Shown: piece by piece, positions 9,759 through 18,454 of the stretch
How the letters are laid out: each line of letters begins with the position of its first letter
Numbering within the stretch: the stretch's first letter is position 1
From: an uncultured Bifidobacteriaceae bacterium
GTDB lineage: Bacteria > Actinomycetota > Actinomycetes > Actinomycetales > Bifidobacteriaceae
Reading direction: 5' to 3'
Assembly: GCA_947253155.1 (NCBI GenBank)
Contig: CAMXYK010000004.1
Coordinates: 17,355-81,354, forward strand
Length of the DNA stretch: 64,000 nt
Program-made: the position numbers and the translations under genes
The notes under the pieces: model-generated
Databases searched by the model: none
Told to the model about the DNA's origin: nothing
Seen by the model: only the letters and a program-made list of their open reading frames with translations

Positions 9759-9788
9759 TTAACAAATTTTTGCCAGGAGTGCTAGAAT
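9759..9788 (+). promoter_or_regulatory. Candidate promoter of the thiOSGF operon
   Basis: TTAACA (9759-9764), an 18-base spacer and TAGAAT (9783-9788) match the vegetative consensus well. Transcription would start near 9795, giving a leader of about 200 bases that contains the TPP riboswitch. The segment between the start and the riboswitch (about 9795-9910) has small inverted repeats but no motif I can name. Confidence 0.5.
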
Positions 9789-9910
9789 GCTACACGGTAG
9801 TGTGACGAAGCTCACATAATTTCGTTACGCTTACCTGTAGCGTTTGTAATATCGCTAAAGTTGGCAATATTACAGCTTTACAATCGCAGTTTTGAAAGTC
9901 AAAGCTACGA

Positions 9911-9993
9911 AACACGGGAGCTTGTTCTATACAGGCTGAGAGGGCGAAAGCCGACCGTAAACCTGATGCGGGTAATGCCGCCGTAGGAAGGAG
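9911..9993 (+). promoter_or_regulatory. TPP (thiamine pyrophosphate) riboswitch, THI element
   Basis: The conserved THI-box blocks are present in order: ACGGGAG at 9914-9920, the CAGGCTGAGAGGGCG pyrimidine-sensing block at 9932-9945, GACCGTAAACCTGATGCGGG around 9953-9972, and TAATGCCGCCGTAGGAAGG at 9973-9991. The 3' end of the aptamer runs directly into the SD sequence GGAAGGAG of thiO. Ligand binding would therefore hide the ribosome site, so control is probably translational. It fits the thiazole-synthesis genes immediately downstream. Confidence 0.95.
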
Positions 9994-9997
9994 TATT

Positions 9998-11068
9998 ATG
10001 CGAAATATTCGTATTATTGGTGCAGGTATTATTGGTTTAGCAACAGCGTGGAGGCTCACGGAAGCTGGCGTAAAAGTTAGCATTATTGATCCGGATCCAG
10101 TCTCGGGCGCTTCTCACCATGCTGCCGGCATGCTAGCTCCTACCGCAGAAATGCAATATCAGCAAGAAGCGTTGTATCCTCTTATGTTCGAGTCCGCAAC
10201 CATGTATAAGGAATTGGTTGATTCGGTTGCAAAGTACACCGATAAGCCAACCGGCTACTTAGAGTGCGGCTCTTACGTAATTGGCGGCGACGCTGCAGAT
10301 AACGAGCACGTAAACGAGTTGCTAAACTTGCAGCACCGTTACGGCCGTAGAGCTGAGCATATTTCTGTGAGTAAGCTTCGTGAAATTGAGCCTGCTCTTT
10401 CGCCAACTATTGCTGGCGCTGTAAGCGTGCCTGACGATCACCAAATCAACCCTCGTCTTTTCACTGCAGCTATGATTGATGCACTCGAAAAGCGCGGTGT
10501 TGTTATTGAGCGTCGCGCGAGTACTCCAGATGATTTGGGTCCAGACACAGTTTTGGCATCTGGTTTGGGTGCTAAGGATATGCTTCCACAGCTTAAGCTT
10601 CGCGCTGTGTGGGGCGATATGATTCGTATGACTATTCCAGAGCCTTTGCGCCCAATTTTGAGCTCTGTGGTTCGTGGTTTTGTGCATGACCGTCCAGTTT
10701 ATTTGGTGCCTCGCGCTAAGGAAACGGGTGAGCTTGTGCTCGGCGCTACTTCTCGCGAAGATGATCGCGATATTCCAAAGGTTGGCGGCGTTCTCGACTT
10801 GCTTCGCGATGCTGCAAGCGTGCTTCCTGGCATTCAGGAATGCTCGATTACTGAGGTTACCGCTGGCGGCCGTCCAGGAACTCCAGACGATTTGCCGTTC
10901 ATTGGTATTGATCCTAAGACGCATACTACGATTTCCACTGGCTACTTCCGTCACGGCATTTTGCTCACCGCTTTGGGTTCTTCTTTGACTACAAAGCTTG
11001 TGCTTGAGCAAGAATTGACCGAGAAGGAAAAGGGCTTCTTGGAAAGCTGCGATCCTGCTCGCTTCTAG
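9998..11068 (+). CDS. thiO: Glycine oxidase ThiO (FAD-dependent)
   Basis: A 356-residue FAD-dependent amine oxidase. The N-terminal dinucleotide fold motif is 'IIGAGIIGLATAWRL', followed by the FAD-binding 'GASHHAAGMLAP' typical of DAO/GlyOX proteins, and a C-terminal 'GRPGTPDDLPFIG' plus 'GYFRHGILLT' that closes the FAD site. In thiamine synthesis ThiO oxidises glycine to dehydroglycine, the glycine-derived part of the thiazole ring. It is the first gene after the TPP riboswitch, and the SD is part of the riboswitch 3' end. thiS starts 68 bases after its stop; those bases contain near-repeats of 'TAGTTACGCAAGTTT'. Confidence 0.93.
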   Translation: MRNIRIIGAGIIGLATAWRLTEAGVKVSIIDPDPVSGASHHAAGMLAPTAEMQYQQEALYPLMFESATMYKELVDSVAKYTDKPTGYLECGSYVIGGDAADNEHVNELLNLQHRYGRRAEHISVSKLREIEPALSPTIAGAVSVPDDHQINPRLFTAAMIDALEKRGVVIERRASTPDDLGPDTVLASGLGAKDMLPQLKLRAVWGDMIRMTIPEPLRPILSSVVRGFVHDRPVYLVPRAKETGELVLGATSREDDRDIPKVGGVLDLLRDAASVLPGIQECSITEVTAGGRPGTPDDLPFIGIDPKTHTTISTGYFRHGILLTALGSSLTTKLVLEQELTEKEKGFLESCDPARF

Positions 11069-11136
11069 TTACGCAAGTTTCTAGTTACGCAAGTTTTAGT
11101 TGCGCAATTTTAATAGACGTTAATAAAGGTTGAATT

Positions 11137-11343
11137 ATGCAAATCGTCGTCAATGGTGAAACTATTGAAGTTCAAGATGGGTTAACTGTTGCTGAGCTTA
11201 TTGCTCAACGTTACGGTTCTGACGCTGGTCCTGGCATAGCTGTTGCAATTGGCGACGATGTGCTTTCACGCAATCAGTGGGCGGCAACTGTGATCTGCGA
11301 TGGTAATCAAATTGAGATTCTCAGCGCAGTTCAAGGCGGCTGA
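11137..11343 (+). CDS. thiS: Sulfur carrier protein ThiS
   Basis: A 68-residue ubiquitin-fold protein ending in the required Gly-Gly ('AVQGG'). ThiF adenylates this C-terminus and it then carries sulfur as a thiocarboxylate to ThiG. The N-terminal 'MQIVVNGETIEVQDGLTVAELI' matches the ThiS/MoaD family. It lies between thiO and thiG in the operon. Confidence 0.93.
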   Translation: MQIVVNGETIEVQDGLTVAELIAQRYGSDAGPGIAVAIGDDVLSRNQWAATVICDGNQIEILSAVQGG

Positions 11344-11380
11344 CGCCTACAAAATATAAATTTTAAATAAAAGGCTTAAA

Positions 11381-12205
11381 ATGGCAGAAAATAATTCTGA
11401 AAATAATGCAGAAGAAAGTGTCGATACTTGGCAGCTTTGCGGCAAAACTTTACATTCAAGGCTTTTGCTTGGCACTGGTGGCATGACGAGCATTGATATT
11501 ATGGAAAAGTCGCTTGTGGCTTCGGGTGCGGAAGTAGCTACGGTTGCTTTGCGTCGTCACGCAAAAACAGGCGTGGATATTTACGGAATGCTTCAGCGCC
11601 ATAATATTAACGTTTTGCCAAATACTGCAGGCTGCAAAACTGCGCATGATGCTGTGCTTACTGCAAAAATGGCTCGCGAATCTCTTGGAACCGACTGGAT
11701 TAAGCTCGAAGTGATTGCAGACGACGATACTTTGCTTCCAGATACTCGCGAAGTTTTGCTTGCTGCAGAAAAGCTTGTTGAAGAAGGCTTTAGCGTGTTG
11801 TGCTACACGAATGACGATCCGATTGTGGCTCGTCGTTTGGTTTCGCTTGGTGTGAAGGCTGTTATGCCTGGCGGCGCTCCAATTGGCACTGGACTTGGTA
11901 TTTTGAACCCTCGAAATATTGAGTTGATTGTGCGCGAATGCAAGGAAGCTGGCGTTCCTGTGATTTTGGATGCCGGCGTTGGCACCGCTTCCGACGTTGT
12001 TAAAGCTTTTGAAATCGGCTGCTCCGGCGTGCTTCTTGCAAGCGCTGTAACTCGCTGCCCAGACCCTGTAACTATGGGTCGCGCAATGGCTGCAGCTGTA
12101 ACTGCTGGAAAGCTTGCTCACGACGCTGGGCGTATTCCAATGCGAAATCATGCGCTTGCGTCTTCGCCTGTTGAAGGCCGCGCTTGGGCTGATTCCGTGC
12201 TGTAA
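11381..12205 (+). CDS. thiG: Thiazole synthase ThiG
   Basis: A 274-residue TIM-barrel enzyme that condenses deoxyxylulose 5-phosphate, ThiS thiocarboxylate and dehydroglycine into thiazole phosphate. 'WIKLEVIADD' contains the predicted Schiff-base lysine. 'VMPGGAPIGTGLGI' and 'VPVILDAGVGTASD' are the phosphate-binding loops. The first ~18 residues (acidic, Asn/Glu-rich) extend beyond the usual start. It lies 38 bases after thiS and 41 before thiF. Confidence 0.95.
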   Translation: MAENNSENNAEESVDTWQLCGKTLHSRLLLGTGGMTSIDIMEKSLVASGAEVATVALRRHAKTGVDIYGMLQRHNINVLPNTAGCKTAHDAVLTAKMARESLGTDWIKLEVIADDDTLLPDTREVLLAAEKLVEEGFSVLCYTNDDPIVARRLVSLGVKAVMPGGAPIGTGLGILNPRNIELIVRECKEAGVPVILDAGVGTASDVVKAFEIGCSGVLLASAVTRCPDPVTMGRAMAAAVTAGKLAHDAGRIPMRNHALASSPVEGRAWADSVL

Positions 12206-12245
12206 ATTTTAGTACTGTAAATTATTTCGGCATAATTTTTTCAAC

Positions 12246-12977
12246 ATGACGATTAATAAAATTTACAACAACGTGCAGGAGCTTGAGACGGAACGCACTT
12301 GCCGCCACTTGCTCCTGCCGGGCTTTAGCCTTGAGCATCAACAGTTACTTCGAAATGCGAAAATTTGCATGGTTGGAGCCGGTGGGCTTGGTTCTCCATG
12401 CCTACTTTCGCTTGCTGCTGCAGGAGTTGGAGAAATCACGATTTGTGACGACGACGTTGTGGAACTTTCTAACTTGCAAAGGCAGACTTTGTACACGGTT
12501 GATCAGTGCGGCAAATCTAAAGCGCAACTTGCAGCTAAGCGACTGCAAGCATTATCTCCGGGCTTAAAAATCAACCTTATACCTAGGTTTAATGAAGATA
12601 ACGCGAAGCAGCTTGTAGAAAATCACGATATTATTATTGACGGTTGCGATAATTTTGCTACTCGTTTTTTGATTGCGGATTCTGCATGGAGTGAGGGGAC
12701 TCCGGAAGTTTATGGCTCTGTGCTTTATTACGAGGGTCAAGTAAGTGTTTTTGTGCCTGGAAAAGGGCCTTGCTTGCGAGACTTGTACCCTTGCCCTCCG
12801 CCTAAAGAAACTGTACCGAAATCGGCGGTATTAGGCGCGACTGCAGCTATTGTTGGCGCAATGATGGCAACTGAAGCAATTAAGCTTATAACCGGAATTG
12901 GCACACCGCTTATTGGCGTTTTAGCGCGCTACAATGCGCTTAATAATTCACTTCGACACTTTAAATTTAGCGCGTGA
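12246..12977 (+). CDS. thiF: ThiS adenylyltransferase ThiF (E1-like)
   Basis: A 243-residue E1-superfamily protein. The adenylate-binding 'MVGAGGLGSPCLLSLAAAGVGEI' and 'DDDVVELSNLQRQTLY' are intact, followed by 'IIIDGCDNFATRFLI' and the crossover region 'GPCLRDLYPCPPP'. It adenylates the ThiS C-terminus. The paired CxxC zinc motifs of Escherichia coli ThiF are not evident, as in many actinobacterial homologues. No SD precedes the ATG; instead CATAAT lies at 12231-12236, so a leaderless internal start is possible. Last gene of the thi cluster; thiC, thiD and thiE are not in the window. Confidence 0.9.
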   Translation: MTINKIYNNVQELETERTCRHLLLPGFSLEHQQLLRNAKICMVGAGGLGSPCLLSLAAAGVGEITICDDDVVELSNLQRQTLYTVDQCGKSKAQLAAKRLQALSPGLKINLIPRFNEDNAKQLVENHDIIIDGCDNFATRFLIADSAWSEGTPEVYGSVLYYEGQVSVFVPGKGPCLRDLYPCPPPKETVPKSAVLGATAAIVGAMMATEAIKLITGIGTPLIGVLARYNALNNSLRHFKFSA

Positions 12978-13066
12978 AACTTGCGTAATTTCTCCTCAAA
13001 TTATGCTTTTGTTTAAAAACTTGAGTCTGGTTGTATAAAGTTTTTTGTAATTTTTGGGAATAAAAG

Positions 13067-13100
13067 TTGACTTTTGTAAGTTGAGTGTAGTAGGCTCAAG
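13067..13100 (+). promoter_or_regulatory. dnaK promoter with HAIR-like HspR operator
   Basis: TTGACT at 13067-13072 is a good -35. It is followed by GTTGAGT (13080-13086), seven bases, then GCTCAAG (13094-13100), close to the HAIR consensus CTTGAGT-N7-ACTCAAG. The operator overlaps the expected -10 region, so HspR binding would block RNA polymerase. The last gene of the operon encodes an HspR-like regulator. The ~110 bases after it form the dnaK leader. Confidence 0.75.
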
Positions 13101-13233
13101 TTTTGGAAAGCGAAAAAGCTGAGATTTTATATAGTTTCCAATATAGATCTAAATGAAGCTCAGCTTACGAACTACATAACTTGAAGGAAAGCATAATTGC
13201 ACAAAGCGTGCAATACCTAGTTAAGGAGAAATT

Positions 13234-15132
13234 ATGGGACGCGCAGTAGGTATTGATTTGGGAACAACCAACTCTTGCATTGCTACTCTTGAAGGCGGTA
13301 GCCCAACTGTTATTGTGAACGCTGAAGGCGCACGTACCACACCATCTGTTGTGGCATTTAGCAAGTCCGGCGAAATTTTGGTTGGCGAAGTTGCTAAGCG
13401 TCAGGCTGTAACAAACGTTGACCGCACAATTAGCTCCGTAAAGCGCCACATGGGCACTGATTGGACTGTTGAAATTGACGGAAAGAAGTGGACTCCACAG
13501 GAGATTTCTGCTCAGGTTTTGATGAAGTTGAAGCGCGATGCTGAAGCTTACTTGGGTGAGCCAGTAACCGATGCTGTTATTACATGCCCAGCATACTTCA
13601 ACGATGCTCAGCGTCAGGCAACTAAGGACGCTGGTAAGATTGCAGGCTTGAATGTGCTTCGTATTATTAACGAGCCAACTGCTGCAGCTTTGGCTTACGG
13701 CCTCGAAAAAGGCAAGGAAGACGAGCGCATTTTGGTATTCGACTTGGGTGGCGGTACTTTCGATGTGTCTTTGCTGGAGATTGGCAAGGATGACGACGGA
13801 TTCTCCACAATCCAGGTGCAGGCCACAAACGGCGACAACCACTTGGGTGGCGACGATTGGGATCAGAAGATTATTGACTGGCTTGTTGGCGAAGTTAAGA
13901 ACAAGTACGGCGTTGATTTGAGCAAGGATAAGATTGCTTTGCAGCGCTTGAAGGAAGCTGCTGAGCAAGCAAAGAAGGAGCTTAGCTCTTCTACTTCCAC
14001 CTCAATTTCTATGCAGTACTTGGCAATGACTCCTGACGGCACTCCAGTGCATTTGGATGAGACTTTGACTCGCGCTCACTTTGAGGAAATGACTTCCGAT
14101 TTGCTTGGTCGCTGCCGCACGCCATTTAACAACGTGCTTTCTGACGCTGGAATTTCCGTAAGCCAGATTGATCACGTGGTTCTTGTTGGTGGTTCTACTC
14201 GTATGCCAGCTGTGAAGGATTTGGTGAAGGAACTTACCGGTGGTAAGGAAGCTAACCAGTCTGTGAACCCGGATGAAGTCGTGGCTGTTGGTGCAGCTGT
14301 GCAGTCGGGCGTTATTAAGGGCGATCGCAAGGACGTTCTGCTTATTGATGTAACTCCACTTTCCTTGGGTATTGAAACCAAGGGCGGAATTATGACGAAG
14401 CTTATTGATCGCAACACTGCAATTCCAACGAAGCGCTCGGAAGTGTTCTCCACTGCTGAAGATAATCAGCCATCCGTGTTGATTCAGGTTTACCAGGGTG
14501 AACGTGAGTTTGCTCGTGATAACAAGCCTCTTGGCACTTTTGAATTGACTGGTATTGCTCCAGCTCCTCGTGGCGTTCCTCAGATTGAAGTCACTTTCGA
14601 TATTGACGCTAACGGCATTGTGCACGTTTCCGCTAAGGATAAGGGCACTGGCAAGGAACAGTCCATGACTATTACCGGCGGTTCCGGCCTTCCAAAGGAC
14701 GAAATTGACCGCATGGTTAAGGAAGCTGAAGCTCACGAAGCTGAAGATAAGAAGCGTAAGGAAGAAGCTGAAGTTCGCAATCAAGCAGAAGCTTTTGCTT
14801 ACCAGACTGAAAAGCTTGTGAATGATAATAAAGACAAGCTTTCTGACGAAATCTCCAAGGAAGTTACCGAAAAAGTTAATGCTTTGAAGGAAGCTTTGAA
14901 GGGCGATGACGTTGAGAAGATTAAGTCTGCTCAGAGCGAGTTGATGACTTCTGCTCAAAAGATTGGTCAGCAGCTTTACGCTCAGGGTGGTGCTCAAGGT
15001 GCTAACGCAGGCGCTGCAGGTGCAGGCGCTGCTGGTGCCGCTGGCGCTAACGCAGGTTCTGCCGCTAAAGACGATGACGTAGTTGACGCCGAAGTGGTGG
15101 ACGACGACAAGGACGATAAGGACAACAAGTAA
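13234..15132 (+). CDS. dnaK: Chaperone DnaK (Hsp70)
   Basis: A 632-residue Hsp70 of normal length. The ATPase domain begins 'GRAVGIDLGTTNSCIATLEGG', with the second phosphate loop 'VFDLGGGTFDVSLLEIG' and adenosine loop 'VVLVGGSTRMPAV'. The linker and substrate domain follow 'KDVLLIDVTPLSLGIETKGG'. The tail is Ala/Gly-rich and ends with an acidic Asp/Lys stretch. It folds and refolds proteins with GrpE and DnaJ, whose genes follow. SD AAGGAG precedes the ATG. The stop overlaps the grpE start (TAATG), so the two are probably translationally coupled. Confidence 0.98.
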   Translation: MGRAVGIDLGTTNSCIATLEGGSPTVIVNAEGARTTPSVVAFSKSGEILVGEVAKRQAVTNVDRTISSVKRHMGTDWTVEIDGKKWTPQEISAQVLMKLKRDAEAYLGEPVTDAVITCPAYFNDAQRQATKDAGKIAGLNVLRIINEPTAAALAYGLEKGKEDERILVFDLGGGTFDVSLLEIGKDDDGFSTIQVQATNGDNHLGGDDWDQKIIDWLVGEVKNKYGVDLSKDKIALQRLKEAAEQAKKELSSSTSTSISMQYLAMTPDGTPVHLDETLTRAHFEEMTSDLLGRCRTPFNNVLSDAGISVSQIDHVVLVGGSTRMPAVKDLVKELTGGKEANQSVNPDEVVAVGAAVQSGVIKGDRKDVLLIDVTPLSLGIETKGGIMTKLIDRNTAIPTKRSEVFSTAEDNQPSVLIQVYQGEREFARDNKPLGTFELTGIAPAPRGVPQIEVTFDIDANGIVHVSAKDKGTGKEQSMTITGGSGLPKDEIDRMVKEAEAHEAEDKKRKEEAEVRNQAEAFAYQTEKLVNDNKDKLSDEISKEVTEKVNALKEALKGDDVEKIKSAQSELMTSAQKIGQQLYAQGGAQGANAGAAGAGAAGAAGANAGSAAKDDDVVDAEVVDDDKDDKDNK

Positions 15133-15836
15133 TGTCCGAGTTCAACGCCAACGAATATTTGCAAAATATGGGAGATGCTGACTCGATGGATGTAAAACCT
15201 GAAAATGAGTCAGCTAACCCGGAGCAAAAAACTAACAGCGCGGATAGTGCTGCTAAAGCTGGTGAAAGCAGTAAGAATCATGCAGAAACGCAAGCTGATG
15301 CTAATGCGGATGCTAACGTTTCTGCGGATTCTGCGGATTCTGCAAATACTTCAAAATCAGAAGAATCAAAAGGTAGCCAAGATGCAGAAGATGGTAGCTT
15401 GACTCCTTTGGGTAAAGCTAAAAAAGAAGCTGCAGAATACCTAGAAGCGTTACAGCGTGAGCGAGCGGAATTTATCAACTTTAGAAATCGTGCTGCGAAA
15501 GAGCAGGATCGTTTCCGCCAGCATGGAATTATCGATGTGCTTACTGCACTGCTTCCAGCATTGGACGATATTGATCGCATTCGTGAGCACAGCGAAATGG
15601 ACGATTCGTTCAAAGCTGTTTCAACCAAGATTGATAAGGCTTTTGAAAAGTTTGGAGTGGAAAAGTTTGGTGAAAAGGGCGAAGATTTTGACCCGACCAA
15701 GCATGATGCGATTTTGCACAAGCCAGATCCAGACGCTACGAAAGAAACTGTTGATGCAGTGGTTGAGGCAGGTTACCGAATAGGAGATCGTGTTATTCGT
15801 GCCGCTCGCGTGGTCGTCTCTTCGCCACAGCAGTGA
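15132..15836 (+). CDS. grpE: Nucleotide exchange factor GrpE
   Basis: A 234-residue GrpE. Residues ~1-90 are a long disordered acidic Ser/Ala/Glu/Asp region, longer than in most GrpE proteins. The long helix starts around 'PLGKAKKEAAEYLEALQRERAEFINFRNR', and the beta domain contains 'HDAILHKPDPDATKETV' and 'GYRIGDRVIRAARVVVS', matching the GrpE signature. It exchanges ADP for ATP on DnaK. Its ATG overlaps the dnaK stop. Confidence 0.95.
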   Translation: MSEFNANEYLQNMGDADSMDVKPENESANPEQKTNSADSAAKAGESSKNHAETQADANADANVSADSADSANTSKSEESKGSQDAEDGSLTPLGKAKKEAAEYLEALQRERAEFINFRNRAAKEQDRFRQHGIIDVLTALLPALDDIDRIREHSEMDDSFKAVSTKIDKAFEKFGVEKFGEKGEDFDPTKHDAILHKPDPDATKETVDAVVEAGYRIGDRVIRAARVVVSSPQQ

Positions 15837-15930
15837 TTTATTCTCTGCTTGCTATTCGTGTGGTAGAGATTTGAGATTTTTCGGTCAGAAAGCGAAATAG
15901 CCAATGTGCTGATAACGAAAGGAGGCACAA

Positions 15931-16983
15931 ATGGCTGAAAATGAATGGTTAGCTAAGGATTTTTATAAAGTTCTCGGTGTCTCCAAAGATGCCGACGAAG
16001 CAACGATTACTAAAGCGTATCGCAAACTTGCTCGAAAATATCACCCTGATTTAAACAAAACAAAAGAAGCTGAAGAAAAGTTTAAGGACGTTTCTGAAGC
16101 CTATGATGTGCTGAAAGATAGTCAAACTCGCCAGCGTTACGACGCTATTCGTCAATTTGGCGCAGGCGGCGCTCGTTTCGCAGGCGGCGCAGGTGGAGCT
16201 GGAGGCTTTGACGCATCTAGCTTCTCGGATATCTTCTCCATGTTTAACGGCGGCTCCGGCATGGGCGGAATGGGCGGCAACGGTTCGCGCATTCGCTTTG
16301 CAACTAGCGGAGCCGGCCCGAATATGGGTGATATTTTCTCCATGTTTAGCGGTGGCCGGCAAAATCCGGGCGCAGCTGGATTCCAGGGCGCGAATGGTTT
16401 TGCAGGCGAGCAGTACGCTAAAGCTCAGCCGGAAGATGTGCCTGAAAATGGTGAAGATATAACAACAAATATCAAGCTTACTTTTAAGCAGGCTTTTAAA
16501 GGTGCTACGGTGTCGCTTCGCGCGGCAGGCGAAACTTTTAAAACGCATATTCCAGCTGGTGTAAAAGCCGGTCAAAAAATTCGTTTAAAAGGAAAGGGTA
16601 AGCCGGGTAAATTTGGCGGTTCTGCAGGCGATTTGTATTTGCATGTGCAAGTTGAGCCGTCAGATCGCTTTACTTTACGAGATAACAATTTAGTTGCTGA
16701 TTTGCCTTTAACTTTGAGCGAGGCTGTGCATGGCGCAAAAGTTACGCTTAACGACGTAGACGGTAATGCTGTGACTTTTAAAGTGCCTGCTGGGTCTTCT
16801 AGTGGAGACGAGGTTCGTGCTCAAGGTGCTGGTGTGCCTGGTTCTAACGGCGATTTTATTGGTATTGTGCAAATTCGTATACCAAAGCACTCAAGTATGT
16901 TACTTAAGCGTGCTGCAAAAGAATTTGATAAAACTGCCGGCGAATCTTACGCAGAAGAAGTCAGCAATTTGAGGCAAAAGTAA
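15931..16983 (+). CDS. dnaJ: DnaJ-type co-chaperone lacking the zinc-finger domain
   Basis: A 350-residue J-domain protein. The J domain (residues ~8-72) has the HPD motif in 'KYHPDLN'. It is followed by a Gly/Phe/Met-rich linker (~75-165) and two C-terminal beta domains ('ITTNIKLTFKQAFKGATV', 'LRLKGKG'-like 'IRLKGKGKPGK'). No CxxCxGxG repeats are present, so it is the CbpA/type-II form, although it sits in the dnaK operon. It stimulates DnaK ATP hydrolysis and delivers clients. SD AAAGGAGG lies just upstream. hspR follows 59 bases later. Confidence 0.93.
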   Translation: MAENEWLAKDFYKVLGVSKDADEATITKAYRKLARKYHPDLNKTKEAEEKFKDVSEAYDVLKDSQTRQRYDAIRQFGAGGARFAGGAGGAGGFDASSFSDIFSMFNGGSGMGGMGGNGSRIRFATSGAGPNMGDIFSMFSGGRQNPGAAGFQGANGFAGEQYAKAQPEDVPENGEDITTNIKLTFKQAFKGATVSLRAAGETFKTHIPAGVKAGQKIRLKGKGKPGKFGGSAGDLYLHVQVEPSDRFTLRDNNLVADLPLTLSEAVHGAKVTLNDVDGNAVTFKVPAGSSSGDEVRAQGAGVPGSNGDFIGIVQIRIPKHSSMLLKRAAKEFDKTAGESYAEEVSNLRQK

Positions 16984-17042
16984 AGCAAGTAAAGCGAAAG
17001 TAACGCAAAATAACGCAAAAGTAAGGCAAAGGAAGGCGTGCT

Positions 17043-17642
17043 ATGACACCAATAACGCGTGAAACTAAAGCATTGTATGAAATGTGTGCTGTTGCTTTAG
17101 TGCGTGGTACTGCAACGCTTGACGGTGCAGATGAAGTAGGTTTTACTCTTGATTTGCCAATATTTACCGTCAGCCACGTAGCACGCCTTACTAATACGCA
17201 TCCGCAAACTCTTAGGCAATACGACCGCCTGTGTTTAATTATGCCTCAGCGCACAGGCGGCGGCGCTCGCCGTTACTCGTTAAGAGATATTGACAGAATC
17301 GTGCAAACTCAGCATTTAAGCCAGGATGAAGGCATTAATCTTGCTGGGATTATGAAAATTTTGGCGCTTCAAGAAGAAAATCGACAGCTTAAAAGGCAAG
17401 TTCGTCATTTGACGGAAGCTGCAGAATCTTCAGAACGCAATATTTTCACTGCGAATGCGGACGGAGATATTGTGGAAATGCACCGCTCACGCAACGCTAG
17501 GCGCTGGAGGCGAGATATTCGCACAGAGCGCAGAGCGTTGCCGTCGTCTTATTCTGTGGCAGAGTATGCTAAAGCACAAAAAGGTGCTATTGAAGCTCCG
17601 GAAGGGAAGTCTGTGGTGCTTTGGCGAGCTTGGAGCGTTTAA
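17043..17642 (+). CDS. hspR: HspR-type MerR-family heat-shock repressor
   Basis: A 199-residue MerR-family regulator. The helix-turn-helix reads 'IFTVSHVARLTNTHPQTLRQYDRLCLI', followed by 'GGGARRYSLRDIDRI' and a short coiled-coil 'LALQEENRQLKRQV'. HspR with DnaK as co-repressor binds HAIR sites in actinobacteria, and a HAIR-like site lies upstream of dnaK. The ~40-residue N-terminal and ~60-residue C-terminal extensions are longer than in Streptomyces HspR. Its last 56 bases overlap the 3' end of the convergent HAD gene. Confidence 0.9.
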   Translation: MTPITRETKALYEMCAVALVRGTATLDGADEVGFTLDLPIFTVSHVARLTNTHPQTLRQYDRLCLIMPQRTGGGARRYSLRDIDRIVQTQHLSQDEGINLAGIMKILALQEENRQLKRQVRHLTEAAESSERNIFTANADGDIVEMHRSRNARRWRRDIRTERRALPSSYSVAEYAKAQKGAIEAPEGKSVVLWRAWSV

Positions 17643-18378
17643 TAACAATATCTTCAAGCGTTTTTACATTCACATTTTCGTAGCCGTTAAGCTCAGCGTG
17701 GTGCTTGCTTTCGGAAATATTTGCGCGAGAAAAACCAGTTTGCGCAACTACAGTCGCTCCAGAATTAACTGCGGCAGTTAGACCAGATAACGAATCTTCT
17801 ACAATTACGCAATTTGCCATTTGCTTAGCGATTTCTTCCGCATTTCCGCAAATTCCAACAATTTTTCCAGCAGCCAAATATGGTTCAGCGCTTGGCTTAG
17901 GTGCGTAGCCGTCGTCGCCGCAAACATAGCCTACGAAAGCACCTTCCGGCGCGTGCTTAACAATATTTTCTACTAAGCAACGCGGCGAATTGCTAACTAA
18001 AACTGAAGGAATCCCAGCTTTTGTAAGGCTTTTAAGCACGTCGAGCACTCCAGGAATCCACGGAACGCTTTCAGCTTCGCGAGCTGCAACGTAATCAACC
18101 ATTCCTTTGCCAACTTCTTCTACAGTAAGCTTTGTGCCGGAAGGAATCATTTTATTTGCAACTGTTTCTAGGGAGCCGCCTGAGCATTCCCAAGCTAAAT
18201 CCTCATCCCAATATCCGCCGTATTTTTTAACCAAATAAAACTCAGACTCATGCCAATATGGTTCGGAATCAATAAGCGTACCGTCCATATCCCAAAATAC
18301 TGCGCGCAAAATATGCTTATTTTCTTGCTTATTTATAAGATTTTCTAATTTTTCCGTCTTTTGTTCCACTATTTGCAA
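17587..18378 (-). CDS. HAD-superfamily phosphatase (beta-phosphoglucomutase-like)
   Basis: A 263-residue HAD hydrolase. Motif I is 'VFWDMDGTLIDSE' (nucleophile Asp30, acid/base Asp32), motif II is in 'SVLVSNSPR', and motifs III/IV are around 'YAPKPSAEPYLAAGK' and 'CVIVEDSLSGLTAA'. The four-helix cap after motif I puts it in the subgroup of phosphoglycolate phosphatases and beta-phosphoglucomutases. The substrate cannot be assigned. The first ~23 residues are Lys/Glu/Asn-rich and may not be conserved. It converges on hspR and overlaps its 3' end by 56 bases. Confidence 0.85.
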   Translation of the reverse strand: MQIVEQKTEKLENLINKQENKHILRAVFWDMDGTLIDSEPYWHESEFYLVKKYGGYWDEDLAWECSGGSLETVANKMIPSGTKLTVEEVGKGMVDYVAAREAESVPWIPGVLDVLKSLTKAGIPSVLVSNSPRCLVENIVKHAPEGAFVGYVCGDDGYAPKPSAEPYLAAGKIVGICGNAEEIAKQMANCVIVEDSLSGLTAAVNSGATVVAQTGFSRANISESKHHAELNGYENVNVKTLEDIVIKRSKLAKAPQTSLPELQ

Positions 18379-18454
18379 TTCCTTGTAATTTATTTTTTAC
18401 CTGCCCCTCGCATGCCTCTAAATTCGACATTATACGATATTGCTGACCGTATGA

